Source of the DNA: Capronia americana
Taxonomy: Eukaryota > Ascomycota > Eurotiomycetes > Chaetothyriales > Herpotrichiellaceae
Direction of reading: 5' to 3'
Length of the DNA: 64,000 bases
NCBI GenBank assembly: GCA_016110215.1
Contig: JADWQD010000011.1
Location: 310,001-374,000 of the forward strand
Within the stretch, counting starts at the first letter, position 1. Every line of letters starts with the position of its first letter. Under the pieces are notes generated by a model. That model was not told the origin of the DNA and ran no database searches. It saw only the letters and a list, made by a program, of their open reading frames with translations. Both the position numbers and the translations under genes were made by a program. Shown piece by piece: positions 32,112 through 42,942 of this stretch.

Positions 32112-32198
32112 TGGGAAAAATAGACTACAAAGCCTCTTCGTGGACACCAACTTTTCCACCGATCGCAGTGCCTCCTCAGCGGCCGCTTCCCAACAAAC

Positions 32199-33468
32199 TC
32201 AGAGATATGCCTCCCGGGTTCCTTTCTCGTGGCTCCGGTGTATGGCCTCGATCATCCTATGTCGAACCAAGGCGTCGTCAAAAGTGGGCACCGCCTCAGA
32301 TCCTCCACTTGCAAATGTATCCCAGGCCTTGCCAACATTGTACGCCCAGTCTGCAGCAACTTCAACCTCAATCTCCTTTGGCTGTCCACCTTGCTCCACG
32401 AATTTCAGAGTGGAAGGAAACATCTCGACAAGGCCGTTAGGCCCCTCGATAATCAGGCTGCCTTTGGTTCCCCTGATCTCCCAGTACAAGCCCTTCCCCG
32501 TGGAGGGCTGGCCGCCTTGGTACACGATGGTTGCAACAGCTCCACTCAACAGAGTCCCCGTTATGCTCACATAATCGGAGGTATCGTTGTCGACAACCCT
32601 GAGCACTTTTCCAGAGGCGGGATCGACGACTGGCGCTTTCGGTTGATGGTTGGCCAGCGTGGCCTGCAGATGTTTGAATTCACCAAGCACAAAGCAAAGT
32701 GCATCTGTTCCATGCATGGCCGGTATTGTGACCAGGTTTGCGCCGTTTGTAAAGGTCAGCTCATATTCCAATGTGACCGGAGTCACTGGCCCCATGATCA
32801 CGCCATAAGCGAACATCTTGCAAGCACCACAAGTCAGTGTCGGCATAAGAGGCAGGTTATGGCGCCGGTCATGTCTGTCGCCAGAGTGGTTCGGACCGAT
32901 CGGAACCTGACGCATGACGGTTCAAACGTACCGTTGTTCCCAAGATATCACCCAGCTTGCCTGCAGCCACCATCTCCTTCGCCTTCAATATAGTGGGATC
33001 TTGACGAGCCTGGAGTCCGATTATGTTCTTGACCCCTTGGGCCTTTGCAAGACCTGTCAGCTCCTCCGCCTGTTTCAAATTCGCACCCAATGGCCACTCG
33101 ACGAATACGTCTTTTTTTGCTTCAAGCGCAGGCTTTGCTAGTCTGTAGTGCTCGGGGGTCTTGACCGAAACAACCACTATGTCGACGTTCGGATCGCGGA
33201 CGAGGGATTCGACGTCGCCATAACAGGCAACCTGTCCTGGAAGATTGTATTTCTCTGCGGCTTTTCTTGCAGAAGCTTCGCTGCTGTTTTGAAGAGCAGT
33301 GATTTGATAGTGAGGCGACTTGAGGAGCGGCGGCAGATGTGAACTGGAAGCCCAAGATCTGTGCAGAAATTGTGGTTAGGGTTACGTATCGAGAATAAAC
33401 GTCAGATAGCAGTAGAGTCCTCACCCTTCAGCAGAAAGCCCAATCAATCCTACTTTGATAGGTGCCAT
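32199..33468 (-). CDS. Gfo/Idh/MocA family oxidoreductase, Gal80-like
   Basis: Three exons, 33468-33425, 33358-32932 and 32816-32199, with introns of 66 and 115 bases (362 aa). The N-terminus MAPIKVGLIGLSAEG is the NAD(P)-binding fold with intact glycines. SASARKAAEKY-like text, VRDPNVDIVVVSVKTPEHY and KDVFVEWPLGANLKQAEEL follow. In the last, EWPL replaces the catalytic EKP of active dehydrogenases, as in Gal80 and its fungal paralogues. The C-terminal sheet domain includes GTLLSGAVATIVYQGGQP and YWEIRGTKGSLII. Loss of the EKP lysine suggests a regulatory or altered function, possibly a sugar- or NAD-sensing repressor rather than an enzyme. It converges on PTH2 with an 87-base gap. Family strong, role inferred. 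Confidence 0.87.
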
Positions 33469-34619
33469 GGTCTCGAAGTGAATCTCAGACCACTAAAACT
33501 TGATTCCTCTGATGAATTAATCAAAGACCTCACTCGAGTGCTTCGATGAATTGAACTGGTATGCACTTTAATCTCAGGTAGTGTACTCCAATCCGCAGTT
33601 AAAGGTGAGTAAATAGTAGAGAGTAGAGAGGAAATAATTAGTTGTAGTCCGTGGTCCGTCCTCAGGTCATGTATGTAGGTATGTAAATATATAGGTATGC
33701 ATAGGTAGGAATATATAGCTGGGTATCGACGCTTCAACAGATACCTAAGATATATCATATCAGTCCTCCTCCGCCAGACGGAACGACCTCCACGACGGAG
33801 CAACGGAGCAACGGACGTGTCCTCGTCCTGGCCGTACTCTGGCGTGCTCTGCTATCGCGTGGCGATGCGATGCGATGCAATGCGATTGCAATGCGATGTA
33901 CTCTTCCAAGTATCGCTACAGTAGGATAGGAGGACCGTCCGACTTAATTGCTGACACGATATACATACCTAGGTACCGACCGGGTAGGGTATGCAAGGCT
34001 TAAGCTCTAGCTCTGCGGGTGTTCGTGTGCCGTCTGCCGTGTCACTTCCTTACCTAACCTACTGTAACCTGACCGGGAAAGGAAACATACAGTAGAATAC
34101 GGTCGCATACATACACAGTACCATTGATTTTTGTGGCGTGGCGTGGGCGTGGCGTGGCGTGCCAGATCATCACAAATTTTTCCTTCACTCTGTTTATTCG
34201 TTCACGCTGTACTCGGTCCTGTACGTACAGTCATAGTGGTGGAAGGATTCGTGCGGTACAGTAGGATAGGTTAGTCCGTCCGTGAGTTCGACCGAATGCT
34301 GGACTCTGAAGGCTACTATTAGCCGGGCGGGTGCCTCTCCCCCCGTCCCTGGTTCTAATTTTTCCCGCCATGTACTCAGTACTCTACTAGGATCGCAGCA
34401 CACAGGACATGTATATCCAAATTATCTCTGTACCTTGCCGCTTGTGTTCTTTGTACCGTAAATGTTTTATGTGTATTAGTCCTGTCCGCGCGGTCCGTAT
34501 TACCACGTCACAGATGGGAGAGCGCAAGTATTCCCGCTCTCATATACTCTGATATGCCGTGGGCGAAGCTCGCCGGTCTGCATATCCCCCTTGACCTCAC
34601 TCGTGGGCCGAGCTCCGGA
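33469..34619. other. Intergenic with GCGAT- and GGCGT-type simple repeats
   Basis: No gene. Short tandem words cluster here: GCGAT/GCAAT units at about 33855-33899 and GTGGC/GTGGGC units at about 34134-34163. There are also frequent TACCTA/GTACCTA words. Probably the promoter of the Gal80-like gene plus neutral spacer. Confidence 0.55.
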
Positions 34620-35754
34620 CTAGACATAGCTCTTCGCCAACTCTTCACTCCTCGCCCCGTACGTCTCTCTATACTTGTTCAGGACGTCCAACGAGATCTT
34701 GCTCCCCCCGCACACCACAATCACGACTTTACTCCCCGGGGCGATGTCCTTCAAGTAGTGCTTTAACCGCCCGTCGTACGCGAGGGCAACGCTCGCCCCG
34801 CAGGCCGGTTCGACAAGCATTCTCTCGTCGTCGAGAAAGCGCCAGCACGCCGCACATGCCTCGGCGTCGTCGAGGACCACGGACGTGACGGTCGGTCGCC
34901 GAGCCTGTGTGAATGCATTCTCCGACACGCGGATGGCGCCCAACGATGTCGCCACGGACGTAATCCCCGGTAAGGTGACGAGTTGGTTCTCCTGTAACGA
35001 CTGGGCGAGGGAATCCGCGCCGCGTGTCTCGGCGGGCAGGACGCGCACGTCGTTGCCCCAACCCACACGGTCCAATCCGTTCATGATGCCGGAGAACAAT
35101 CCCCCGCCACCGACGGAGCAGACGATCGCGTCCGGTTTCTCCCCATCGGGCATCTGCTTCTGGATCTCCTCGACCATGGTACTAGCGCCGGCCCAGATGG
35201 CCGGGTTGTCGAACGGGTGGATATACACGCCCTGCTCGCCCCTTGCTTCGGCCGCGGGAATGACCGTCTCGCGGAGATACTGGTCGGCGAAGAACCAGCT
35301 GTCGCCATGGGAGACGACCTCGCTGGCTCCTGCGGCGCGGAGTTTCGCGATCGTGGCATCATCGGTGCCGAGCGGGACAATGACGGATGACGCGTAGCCC
35401 AGGGATGTAGCCGCCGTGACGCACGCGAGACCAGCATTACCCGCGGAGGAGGAGTAGAAATGGAGGGGTCTGTCGTCGGCTGCCGACGATGACGATCCCC
35501 GGTCTGCAATGGACTGGAGCATCAAGTTGCCGATGCCCCGGGATTTGAACGACGACGAGGGCTGCAGATTTTCCAGCTTGAGGAAGATGCGACTGCAACT
35601 ACGTTAGTGCGTCTTCACTATCGGGGAGGGAACATGTCTACCAGCCAGCGATTTTGGACAGGACCGTCGATTCCACCAAGGGAGTCTCAATCCATGGTTG
35701 TCGGAAGTGAGGACGAGGCGTGTTGCCTGCCTCGAGGTGGTTCCGTTCTATCAT
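34620..35754 (-). CDS. L-serine/threonine dehydratase (catabolic, PLP)
   Basis: Two exons, 35754-35642 and 35592-34620, with a 49-base intron (GTAGAC donor, CTAAC branch, CAG acceptor), 361 aa. The splice restores LSKIAG|CRIFLKLENLQPSSSFKSRGIGN, where SFKSRG carries the PLP lysine. SSSAGNAGLACV holds the substrate carboxylate loop, and VGGGGLFSGI is the PLP phosphate glycine loop. The C-terminal PACGASVALAY and VVIVVCGGSKISLDVL complete the family pattern. There is no C-terminal ACT-like regulatory domain, so this is the catabolic Cha1/SDH type rather than the biosynthetic Ilv1 type. It deaminates serine to pyruvate and threonine to 2-oxobutyrate. An upstream in-frame ATG at 35856 is possible but unconserved. 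Strong call. Confidence 0.93.
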
Positions 35755-36466
35755 GCCGGTTGTGTTCTTGGACTTATTCAGTAAAGACCGCTGATATTGT
35801 ATCGCTTTTGAGACAGGATAGCCTTCGCGTGAAGGGTAATCACTTGCTAAGGACAACCACTTGTGACGGATGATGACTTGTGAAAAAGTCGTCCGCGTTC
35901 CTTTTTTTATGGGAGATCAGAATCAAGACAAGTAAGGACCCTGTAGTGTGAACACAGTAGATACACGACTATGGACCGTGTAGAAGACAGGAGAATAACT
36001 CTGGCTAGCACTTGCCACTCTCAGCCTAGATCGACGTCGATATTGTCATACTGCGACGTTACACGATCCACGCCTTACGACAAGATTCGGCGGTCGGGAA
36101 ATTCTCTGTTCCTAGTCAAAAGGCTTCCATTACCTGAGCGTTTTCCGTTGGGGCTTGTGACCATCAATGGATACGGAGACTCATTTGTCGACCGGTGTTC
36201 AATGCAGGAACACGGGCAGGGCAGGGCACGGCAGGATGATCAGCAGATGCATATGCGAGGGGTTCTTATGTAATTGTACGAGTTGTGATGGGAAAGAAAA
36301 GATTGGACACACGGACCAGGTCGGTGAAGTCCGAGCCTGGCACGCCTCGCTGTCCTATCGCCTAGAGTTCGGATTCTTTGTCCGTTGGACATTGCACAGT
36401 CCTGTACGAGAACATACAGCATTGACGGTAGTTACTCGCACTGGTGAAGAGGACCGGGACCTCAAG
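35755..36466. promoter_or_regulatory. Divergent promoter of the dehydratase and the Mak32-like gene
   Basis: About 700 bases with only short unconserved frames. Includes the leaders of two divergent genes. Confidence 0.45.
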
Positions 36467-37702
36467 ATGGAGCAGAGACTCGCGTTTTGCACGCTCGGGA
36501 TGTTCATAATAGGTCTGTCTGTCTGTCTGTCTGCCTCGCTGAACCTTTCACGCCTCATGCTCTTAGTACCTAGTATGGAGGACTAACGTGCCCCTCATGC
36601 TGTAGACAAGATCGAGTACCTCGACAACAGCCAGAAAGCGCAACAAAACATCATCGGCGGCGCCGGGACCTACGCCGCCCTAGGTGCTCGCCTCGCCGCG
36701 GGCATCCAGCACGCTCACCTCGTAAGCTGGATCGTAGACATGGGCTCGGACTTCCCGCCGCTGTTCCACCAACTGATCAATACGTGGCGCACGAATTGTA
36801 TTTTCCGGCTCGATCTGAATCGCCTGACCACGACGGCGTGGAACGGCTACGGCGAGAACGAGTACAGAGCGTTCAAATACCTCACGGCGAAGCTACGGCT
36901 CGATGAGAAGGATCTTTCAGACGACCAGCTCCTAGCGCGGAGTTTCCACATGGTGTGCTCGCCCGCCCGGTGTAGGAGTCTCGTCAATGGGATTTTGGGT
37001 CTCCGGCGAGAATCGCTTCGAGCACGAGGTCTCGATCCCGACGCAGTGGATGCGGAACTGTGGCCGATTTTTGTCTGGGAACCGGTCCCGGATCTGTGCA
37101 CGCCGGAGGAGTTGGCGCGGTTGAGGCTGGCGGCTGAGTGTGTGGATGTGGTGAGTCCGAATGGAGACGAGTTCGCCGCGTTCTTCAAGGAGGTGCCGGA
37201 GTGCGACTCTCGGGAAACGCAGGTCAGGTGGTTGCTAGGAGGGGGCCATGACCTGTCTGCTGGAGAGGAGAAGAGGCCGCTTCGCGCAACCTTGGTGATC
37301 AGGGAGGGCGCGCAGGGGTGCACAACGTACAGTGCAGACAATTTGAAAGGTCTTCATCTTCGCGCGTACCACCAGAGCAAAGAACGGGTGACCGACCCTA
37401 CAGGCGGAGGAAATACTTTCTTGGGAGCGTTGGCGATGGGGCTGACCGGTATGACAAGTCCTGATGGAGGCGTGCTCGAGGATCTAGTCGTCCCAGACGA
37501 CCAGAAAAGCCTTCTGCTTGCCCTCACGCATGCCACTGTAGCAGCCGGGTATGCGATTGAGCAGATCGGTATGCCGACCGTGGCGGCCGCAGACGGCGAC
37601 TGTTGGAATGGACAGAGGTATCCTGAGAGATTTCTAGATTACCTGCAGAGAGAAAAAGAGCATATAGAGCGGCAGCTCTCAAACAGGGCAATTGTACCAT
37701 GA
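36467..37702 (+). CDS. pfkB/ribokinase-family protein, Mak32-like
   Basis: Two exons, 36467-36512 and 36606-37702 (380 aa). The junction gives CTLGMFIID|KIEYLD, the usual start of the family. QNIIGGAGTYAALGARLA is the substrate-side glycine motif, DVVSPNGDEFAAFF lies in the middle, and TDPTGGGNTFLGALAMG replaces the second pfkB signature. There the catalytic base Asp of DTTGAGD is Asn here. Mak32 in yeast is needed for stability of L-A virus-like particles; related fungal proteins are otherwise uncharacterised sugar-kinase homologues. With N in place of D the phosphotransfer activity is doubtful. The splice donor lies inside a (GTCT)5 repeat. Family call strong, activity doubtful. Confidence 0.87.
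36513..36532 (+). repeat. (GTCT)5 microsatellite at a splice donor
   Basis: Five perfect GTCT units begin exactly at the inferred first base of the Mak32-like intron, so the GT of the first unit serves as donor and four equivalent GTs follow. Confidence 0.8.
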
Positions 37703-38067
37703 CACAGCTTCAGAAGCAGGCGGTCGTCATGCTTCAGGCGACACCTTGTAAACTGTTTATTTTCCTTTTCACGTCGCTGATATGTACAAGTTTTTGAGAG
37801 CGTCGTAATCTGCAACCGATCGCTGACAAGTTGGTTCGTGGGGGATGAGAGTGGATGTGCTTCCAGGGATTTCATCACCTTTGCTTTCGTCGGATACCCT
37901 AACCACTCATGCACCAGCTCTTCCTTGTCCGACGCCCTCATATATGCCATCTTAGTACCCTGGCAAGTTGCGCGGCTGGTATGTGCCCCGACGCAGCCCT
38001 CGTGGTGGCCGACGAGGACGCTTTCGCCTGATTCCTCAATGCTACGAGGCGCAGGTTCCGCAGTTCT
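37703..38067. other. Intergenic between convergent genes
   Basis: 365 bases, 3' flanks only; no feature seen. Confidence 0.6.
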
Positions 38068-38409
38068 TTATTGTCCCTTTTGCGCCTTCTCGTGCTCGAT
38101 TATCTGTTTGCTCCAACTACAAGCATATCAGCAGAATTTCTTGATCCGCTGCCTCTCCCTCCCCTCGAAACAATCCCCGTCAAGTGCGGGAAGGTATACT
38201 TACTACCGGCTGGGAAAAAACACATCCTCCCTAGGCATTTTATATCGCACTTCCCTCTCCGCGGAGACCCTCCACGCCAACGCTGTGCACGCCGCAATCA
38301 CCACACCCATGACTATTGTATTGGATTTCCAATTATGTGGTTGGCCGTACCACCCGCCGGCCGGGGACCAGACGTGCTTCGGGTAGGGGATCTTGCCGCC
38401 TCCGCCCAT
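38068..38409 (-). CDS. Small single-span membrane protein, conserved in fungi
   Basis: Two exons, 38409-38207 and 38116-38068, with a 90-base intron, give 83 aa. The N-terminus is Gly-rich (MGGGGKIPYPKHVWSPAGGWY), then one span NTIVMGVVIAACTALAW, then a basic stretch REVRYKMPREDVFFPSR. The second exon WSKQIIEHEKAQKGQ ends the protein. The arrangement (KxVWSPxGGWY, one span, PSRxWSKQI) recalls small accessory proteins of mitochondrial respiratory complexes seen across filamentous fungi. I cannot name the subunit with certainty, so mitochondrial inner membrane location is inference. Most automatic gene finders would miss the 49-base last exon. Confidence 0.75.
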
Positions 38410-39324
38410 TGTGCTGATGAGGTTGTGATGATGCGGTGAGGCGTGAGGCGTGAGAGTTGAGTTGCGACTAGAGGTAGGAGAGTAGGAGGGGTCGGAGGAC
38501 GGGAGGAGGTCGCGACAGCGTGAGTTGAGCTTGAGGTTCGAGTGAATGAAGGATGGAGAAAGATGCAGTGGAATCGGTGAGGTGCGATTGGCGGATTCTA
38601 GCTAGCCCGGCAAACCTGCCGTTGAGATACTCGCTTCCTCGTACTACTACACGCAATGGACGAGCAGCTCTCAAGTTCGATTGACCACGAAAAACACCTT
38701 ACTTGGGAATAAGTAGTCATCCTGTTGCACATATCCAGTCACCCTTGCATCGCGTCCAGCGCTTCTACTACTACAAATGCGCTCGTTTCAAGCTTGATCG
38801 TGGTGTCTCCATCACCATCTTCGACAACCCCGCCACGGACATCATATCGCAACATTGCCAGACGTTGTGAATGATAGATTCATAGGTTTGGTCCACTGCA
38901 ACGGCCATTTATATGGTTCATGCCTCTCATACTCCGAGATGCTGATATCAGCTGATCCGAGCTTGCTCTCTTGGCCTGCACCTCCGAGCCATGCTGGGTC
39001 AGTTTGTAGTGTTGACTGACCGCACCTCGCGTAAAGAAAACGTCTACCGCGGGTCGAAATTTCTGGTGGACGAATCATCTTGAGGCGGGCAGGGGTAATG
39101 TTGCCTCTTCAACGCACCCAAATACTTGTCAGCTCCTGGAACGGTGGTTTGTTGCTCCTCGTAGCGGTTTTAGAAATGCCCCGGATCTGGAAATCCTCGC
39201 TTCAAGAATCTGCCTTATTAAACGGAGTTATACTGCAATAATGGTGAAAGATGCGTTGGTTCGACTCTGTCCCATTTTTTCTGCCCGGTTTTTGGACGGT
39301 TCTCCCGTCACATCGCCCTAGGTT
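38410..39324. other. Intergenic, about 0.9 kb
   Basis: No supported gene. Holds the promoter of the small membrane protein and the 3' flank of the transcription factor. Confidence 0.55.
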
Positions 39325-41658
39325 TCAAAATTCGAATGACATCGTTGGCGTTGCTCCGTCCTGGATATACTGGTCGAGAATGCTCTGAGAGGGCAGTCAG
39401 CAAGAAACGTCCGGCTGGGACCAGGAAACCGCAACTCACCCAGTCGAGCATATCAGAATCAGCGAATACTTGATCAAGAAACTCTTGGGATGGGAGATCA
39501 GGGGGTTCCAAATGATCAGGCCGCGATGAAATTTCTGAACCCTCACAATTTGCTGATTCAGTGGCGACTCCGGGAATCGAGGCCGTTCTTTGGGTGTTGC
39601 CATCAGCATGCGTGTGTGTCAATGGTCGAGACACTTGGTTGCTAGAACTGACGTCGCCGTTCTCTTTTCTACCCGTTGCGTCGTCTGGCCGCGGTATCTT
39701 CGAGAGCATTACCGCAAGGACATTCGATGCTCTCTTTGCGTCGGGTGATGTCGTTCTCCGCGATTGCCATATCTGCCGAGAGGTCTGCAACGCATCATAC
39801 TTCTTCCGTTGCGCCTCCAACTCTGCCGGAAGCATTGTGCTTTTGCTTTCTCGATGTGATTCATACAAGTCCAGGCAAGTAATCATTGCTGCGAGGAGGA
39901 AGTCATGCAGCGCTATGCTTGACGCGGACCATTGGTCATTCTGCAGCAGGCCCCCAGGTCGTGTCGCCTGCTCTACTTCAGCTTGATATCGCAAAAGTTG
40001 GAGGCTGGCTGCGAGGCCTGCGTCGCGCGAGTATTGGTAAGTGCCGTTCAGCCTATCATAACTCAAGTATCTCCTATGAAGGATCATCATACTCTTCTGA
40101 TACATGATCTCGAGGTTGAGACGGTGCATAATGGCATATGTCTCGTCCGTTATGGAAGAGCTGAGCGGTCTCCATACCAGGCTTGGCGGGATTTCGGAAC
40201 GGGTTTGTCGAAGCTCTGCATCTAGCTGCAGGACATCTGAATAAACTGGAAGTCTAGGCGACAAGGCTTGTCGTGCAATTTTTCTAAAGGTCTGTGCTAT
40301 ACGACCTTTGTGGCAATAGTAAAGCATGGGCGTGGGATCCGTGGGCGGTCGGGACGGTGGAATCGAGGCGCTAGATTCATCGAAGTCATCGTCGAACAGA
40401 TTGCTTGGAGGTTCAGTGTCACAAACTTGCTCATGAATGATTGCTGGCAATCCCGCCTGGAAGGACATAAGCAATTCGAATGTCTGGACGGTAAAGAATG
40501 TCCTGCGACGCATCTCTCCTTCGAACGGAGAGATGTGGGCTAGGTGGCGGGGATCTCGATGGTAGCCCATCCTCAAGGCGATACGGGCGGCGACCCCCAT
40601 CATCAGCCATGGCTCCGTGTCCGAGTCGTGCTTCTGGAAAAACCTGCAAATGGCGTAGAGCATCGTAGCCTCGACACTGTACGGCCGAGCCTTTTGATAA
40701 TGTCCAGCGACTAACGCCTGAGCTGCCATGGTCAGGAAAGAATCCGGACCTTCTTGTTTCGGCGACAGGGGGACTTCTTGGCCCTGGGAGTGACATATTC
40801 GGTGGCCAAGATGAAGCGCCGAGAAGAGTATTGAAATCCAGAGGAAAGAGACCGACGACGGATCGTTCCAGAATGACTCGTACTGACACCGTTAGCGGAG
40901 GAAGCGGCTCCCTTCTTCCCGAACATACTTCTCGTAGGAACTTGCCTCTGTGTATGAATGCTGAAATTGTAAGCCAAGGTCCATGTAAATGCTGGAGCAC
41001 GCTGATCTTACCGATGTGCAAATACTTTGCATTGAATTGCGCCGAGAGGAGTCTGTCCACTACAAGCCGCGGGGGTAAAGATTCGCGAATGTCGTCCAGA
41101 GTCAGTGGCTTCGGACTCGAGAGAAGAGCGTCAGGTTCGTATGCACAATCTTGACCTTCGGCATCGATTGCATCCGGTGCGAGGCACCCTTGTATATCTT
41201 TGATCTATGGCCTGTCAGTAAGAGTGTGGGAAAGGCAGTACAAGGCAGAGACAGACATTCTCCAGAATGGCGGCCCAGTGAGTGGCTCCGAGGTATTTGG
41301 TTTCAGTGCCTCTGATGTCCAAATGCCCGTTGGCAGACGCTTCCGAAGCTGGGGAAGACGCCTGAGTCGATGGAGGGACAGCGGCCATTTGCGTGCTCGC
41401 CGGCGGTACATCTGTGCTGCTGTCCACTGATGGGGCTGCAGGCTGGCTCTCTTGGACAGCTGTACCTTGGCTCGTCTGCATCAACGTGGTAACCATTGCC
41501 TCCAGCCTTTGGAGTTGCGCTTGGGCTTTCGACACATTGTCCTCGTCATCGATGGTGCCATTGGAATGCTGCTTGCGTTTGGTTCCTTTCCCAGGACGTC
41601 TCGAAGGACTCGGCTTTGCTACACGGAAAACAGTCTGATATTGAGACAAGTCGGGCAT
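39325..41658 (-). CDS. Fungal-specific transcription factor domain protein without visible Zn2Cys6 cluster
   Basis: Five exons: 41658-41257, 41204-41012, 40960-40929, 40882-39440 and 39384-39325 (709 aa), with introns of 46-55 bases. The N-terminus is basic (SRRPGKGTKRKQ) and then a coiled-coil dimerisation stretch SKAQAQLQRLEAMVTTLMQ, as found just after the zinc cluster in Gal4-type factors. The fungal_trans domain follows: LPPRLVVDRLLSAQFN, FIHRGKFLREYESFWNDPSSVSFLWISILFSALHLG, EATMLYAICRFFQKHDSDTEPWLMMGVAARIALRMGYHRDP and FEGEMRRRTFFTVQTFE. The usual Cys6 DNA-binding motif is absent from the first exon, and I could not find it in any frame for 300 bases upstream. It may lie in a remote exon, or be lost. 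Splice joins restore the domain well; the true N-terminus is uncertain. Confidence 0.8.
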
Positions 41659-42207
41659 TATTATTGCCGTATTGTAACGATCCCGCCTTTGAATCCAACA
41701 AGGTCGTCGTGTGCGATCCGCCCACGGTGCTCAGGATCAAACCTCATGCGCCCGAATCAGATGGATGTTTATCTGCACCGTGGCTGGGCCTGTCACTGTT
41801 TATTTCGGAATGGAAATGTCCGTGGGGCATAGAAGTCGAGATGCCCTTGACTTCCTTAAGGAAGCTGTGACCAATCAATCGTTCTACATGGACGAGGCAT
41901 AAGCCCGACGTTCAGCCAGGTCAAGCGTATTCGTTTTCTCACCAGCTTGGAGCGCTTTTTGATTTCTTTTCTCGTTAATCAAACCGGACTGGGAAAAAAA
42001 AGAGTGTTTCCTCAAAGAGGGTTTTTATTGTTTTTTTTTATATGTAAAGAGTGTATTGAAAGCAAAGAACGCCTGTCGCTTATGCAAAATATCTGGAAAA
42101 CAGAAAACGCCAATCGCTATGCAACTCAGTAACAAATCCAATGCCAGTCATCAATATCATACATGTGGCTTGCTTCAAGCCGCCGTCCACCTCTTATGGA
42201 GATACAT
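41659..42207. other. Intergenic, between the regulator and the secreted protein gene
   Basis: Searched for a missing zinc-cluster exon and found none. Contains a T-rich run near 42006-42042. Confidence 0.5.
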
Positions 42208-42942
42208 TTACAACTTCTGGGCGACGAAGGTAGGGTTGCAGACAATGTCGCTGACTTCGCTCGGGGTCTCCAAGGTCCAGGCACCCTTGTCGGCGTCGGA
42301 GAAGGTAATATCGCGGTTGGCGCCACGGAGGACAATCAGAGGGTTGCCAGCCATGTCCAAGATCTGGCAGCGGTAGTCCTGCTTCTCGACCAGCGAACCG
42401 ACGGAGAGCTCGACAGTCTCGAAGGGGCCAGACGAGCCGACAGGAGGGAGGTCGACGAGAGAACCAGCGGGGAGGGCGGTCTGGGAACCAGTCTCGGTCG
42501 ACTGGTTCTCCAAGATGACACGCAAGTTCAGTTCGTCGGAGGTGGGGTCGATCTTCACAAAGGTAGGATCGCAGACCACCTCGCTGACATAGGCGGGTTG
42601 TCTGAAGGTCCAAGGACCTTTGCCAGCGTCGGAGAAGGTGGTGTCGACGTTGGGAGAGCGGACTCCAACGATGGCGTTGCCATTGTTGTCGAGGGCTTGG
42701 CAGCGGAGATCCTTGTTCTGGACATCCGCTCCGAGGGAGATCTGGATCGAGGTGAAAGGACCGCTGAGAGCTGGAGTGCCCATGGCCCTGTATGTCGAGG
42801 ACAGGCCGCTGACCTGAGCACCGGTCTCGCCACCGTCACTCAGGATAACCGTGACGGTGTCGTCATAGGTGCGGCGGCTGTGAGGAGCGGCAAGGGCGCC
42901 AGTGGCGGCAAGAAGAGCGAGGGCAATGGTGTTGGCATACAT
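42208..42942 (-). CDS. Secreted protein with two copies of an about 105-residue domain
   Basis: Single exon, 244 aa. Signal peptide MYANTIALALLAATGALA followed by APHSRRTY, where RR is a likely Kex2-type processing site. Unit one (about residues 27-131) and unit two (about 135-244) align along their length: ILSDGGETGAQ with ILENQSTETGSQ; GPFTSIQISLGADVQNKDLRCQ with GPFETVELSVGSLVEKQDYRCQ; TTFSDAGKGPWTF with ITFSDADKGAWTL; VCDPTFV with VCNPTFV. Each unit has just two cysteines, 43 residues apart in both (81/124 and 192/235), so one disulfide per domain is likely. The beta-strand-rich pattern suggests two small beta sandwiches. I recognise no named family; similar uncharacterised secreted proteins exist in ascomycetes. 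A cell-wall, surface or effector-like role is possible. Gene model very likely correct; function unknown. Confidence 0.88.
   Translation of the reverse strand: MYANTIALALLAATGALAAPHSRRTYDDTVTVILSDGGETGAQVSGLSSTYRAMGTPALSGPFTSIQISLGADVQNKDLRCQALDNNGNAIVGVRSPNVDTTFSDAGKGPWTFRQPAYVSEVVCDPTFVKIDPTSDELNLRVILENQSTETGSQTALPAGSLVDLPPVGSSGPFETVELSVGSLVEKQDYRCQILDMAGNPLIVLRGANRDITFSDADKGAWTLETPSEVSDIVCNPTFVAQKL

Noticed and set aside
33374..33385. Telomere-like GGTTAGGGTTAC
   Set aside because: Only one and a half TTAGGG units within an intron; not a telomeric array.
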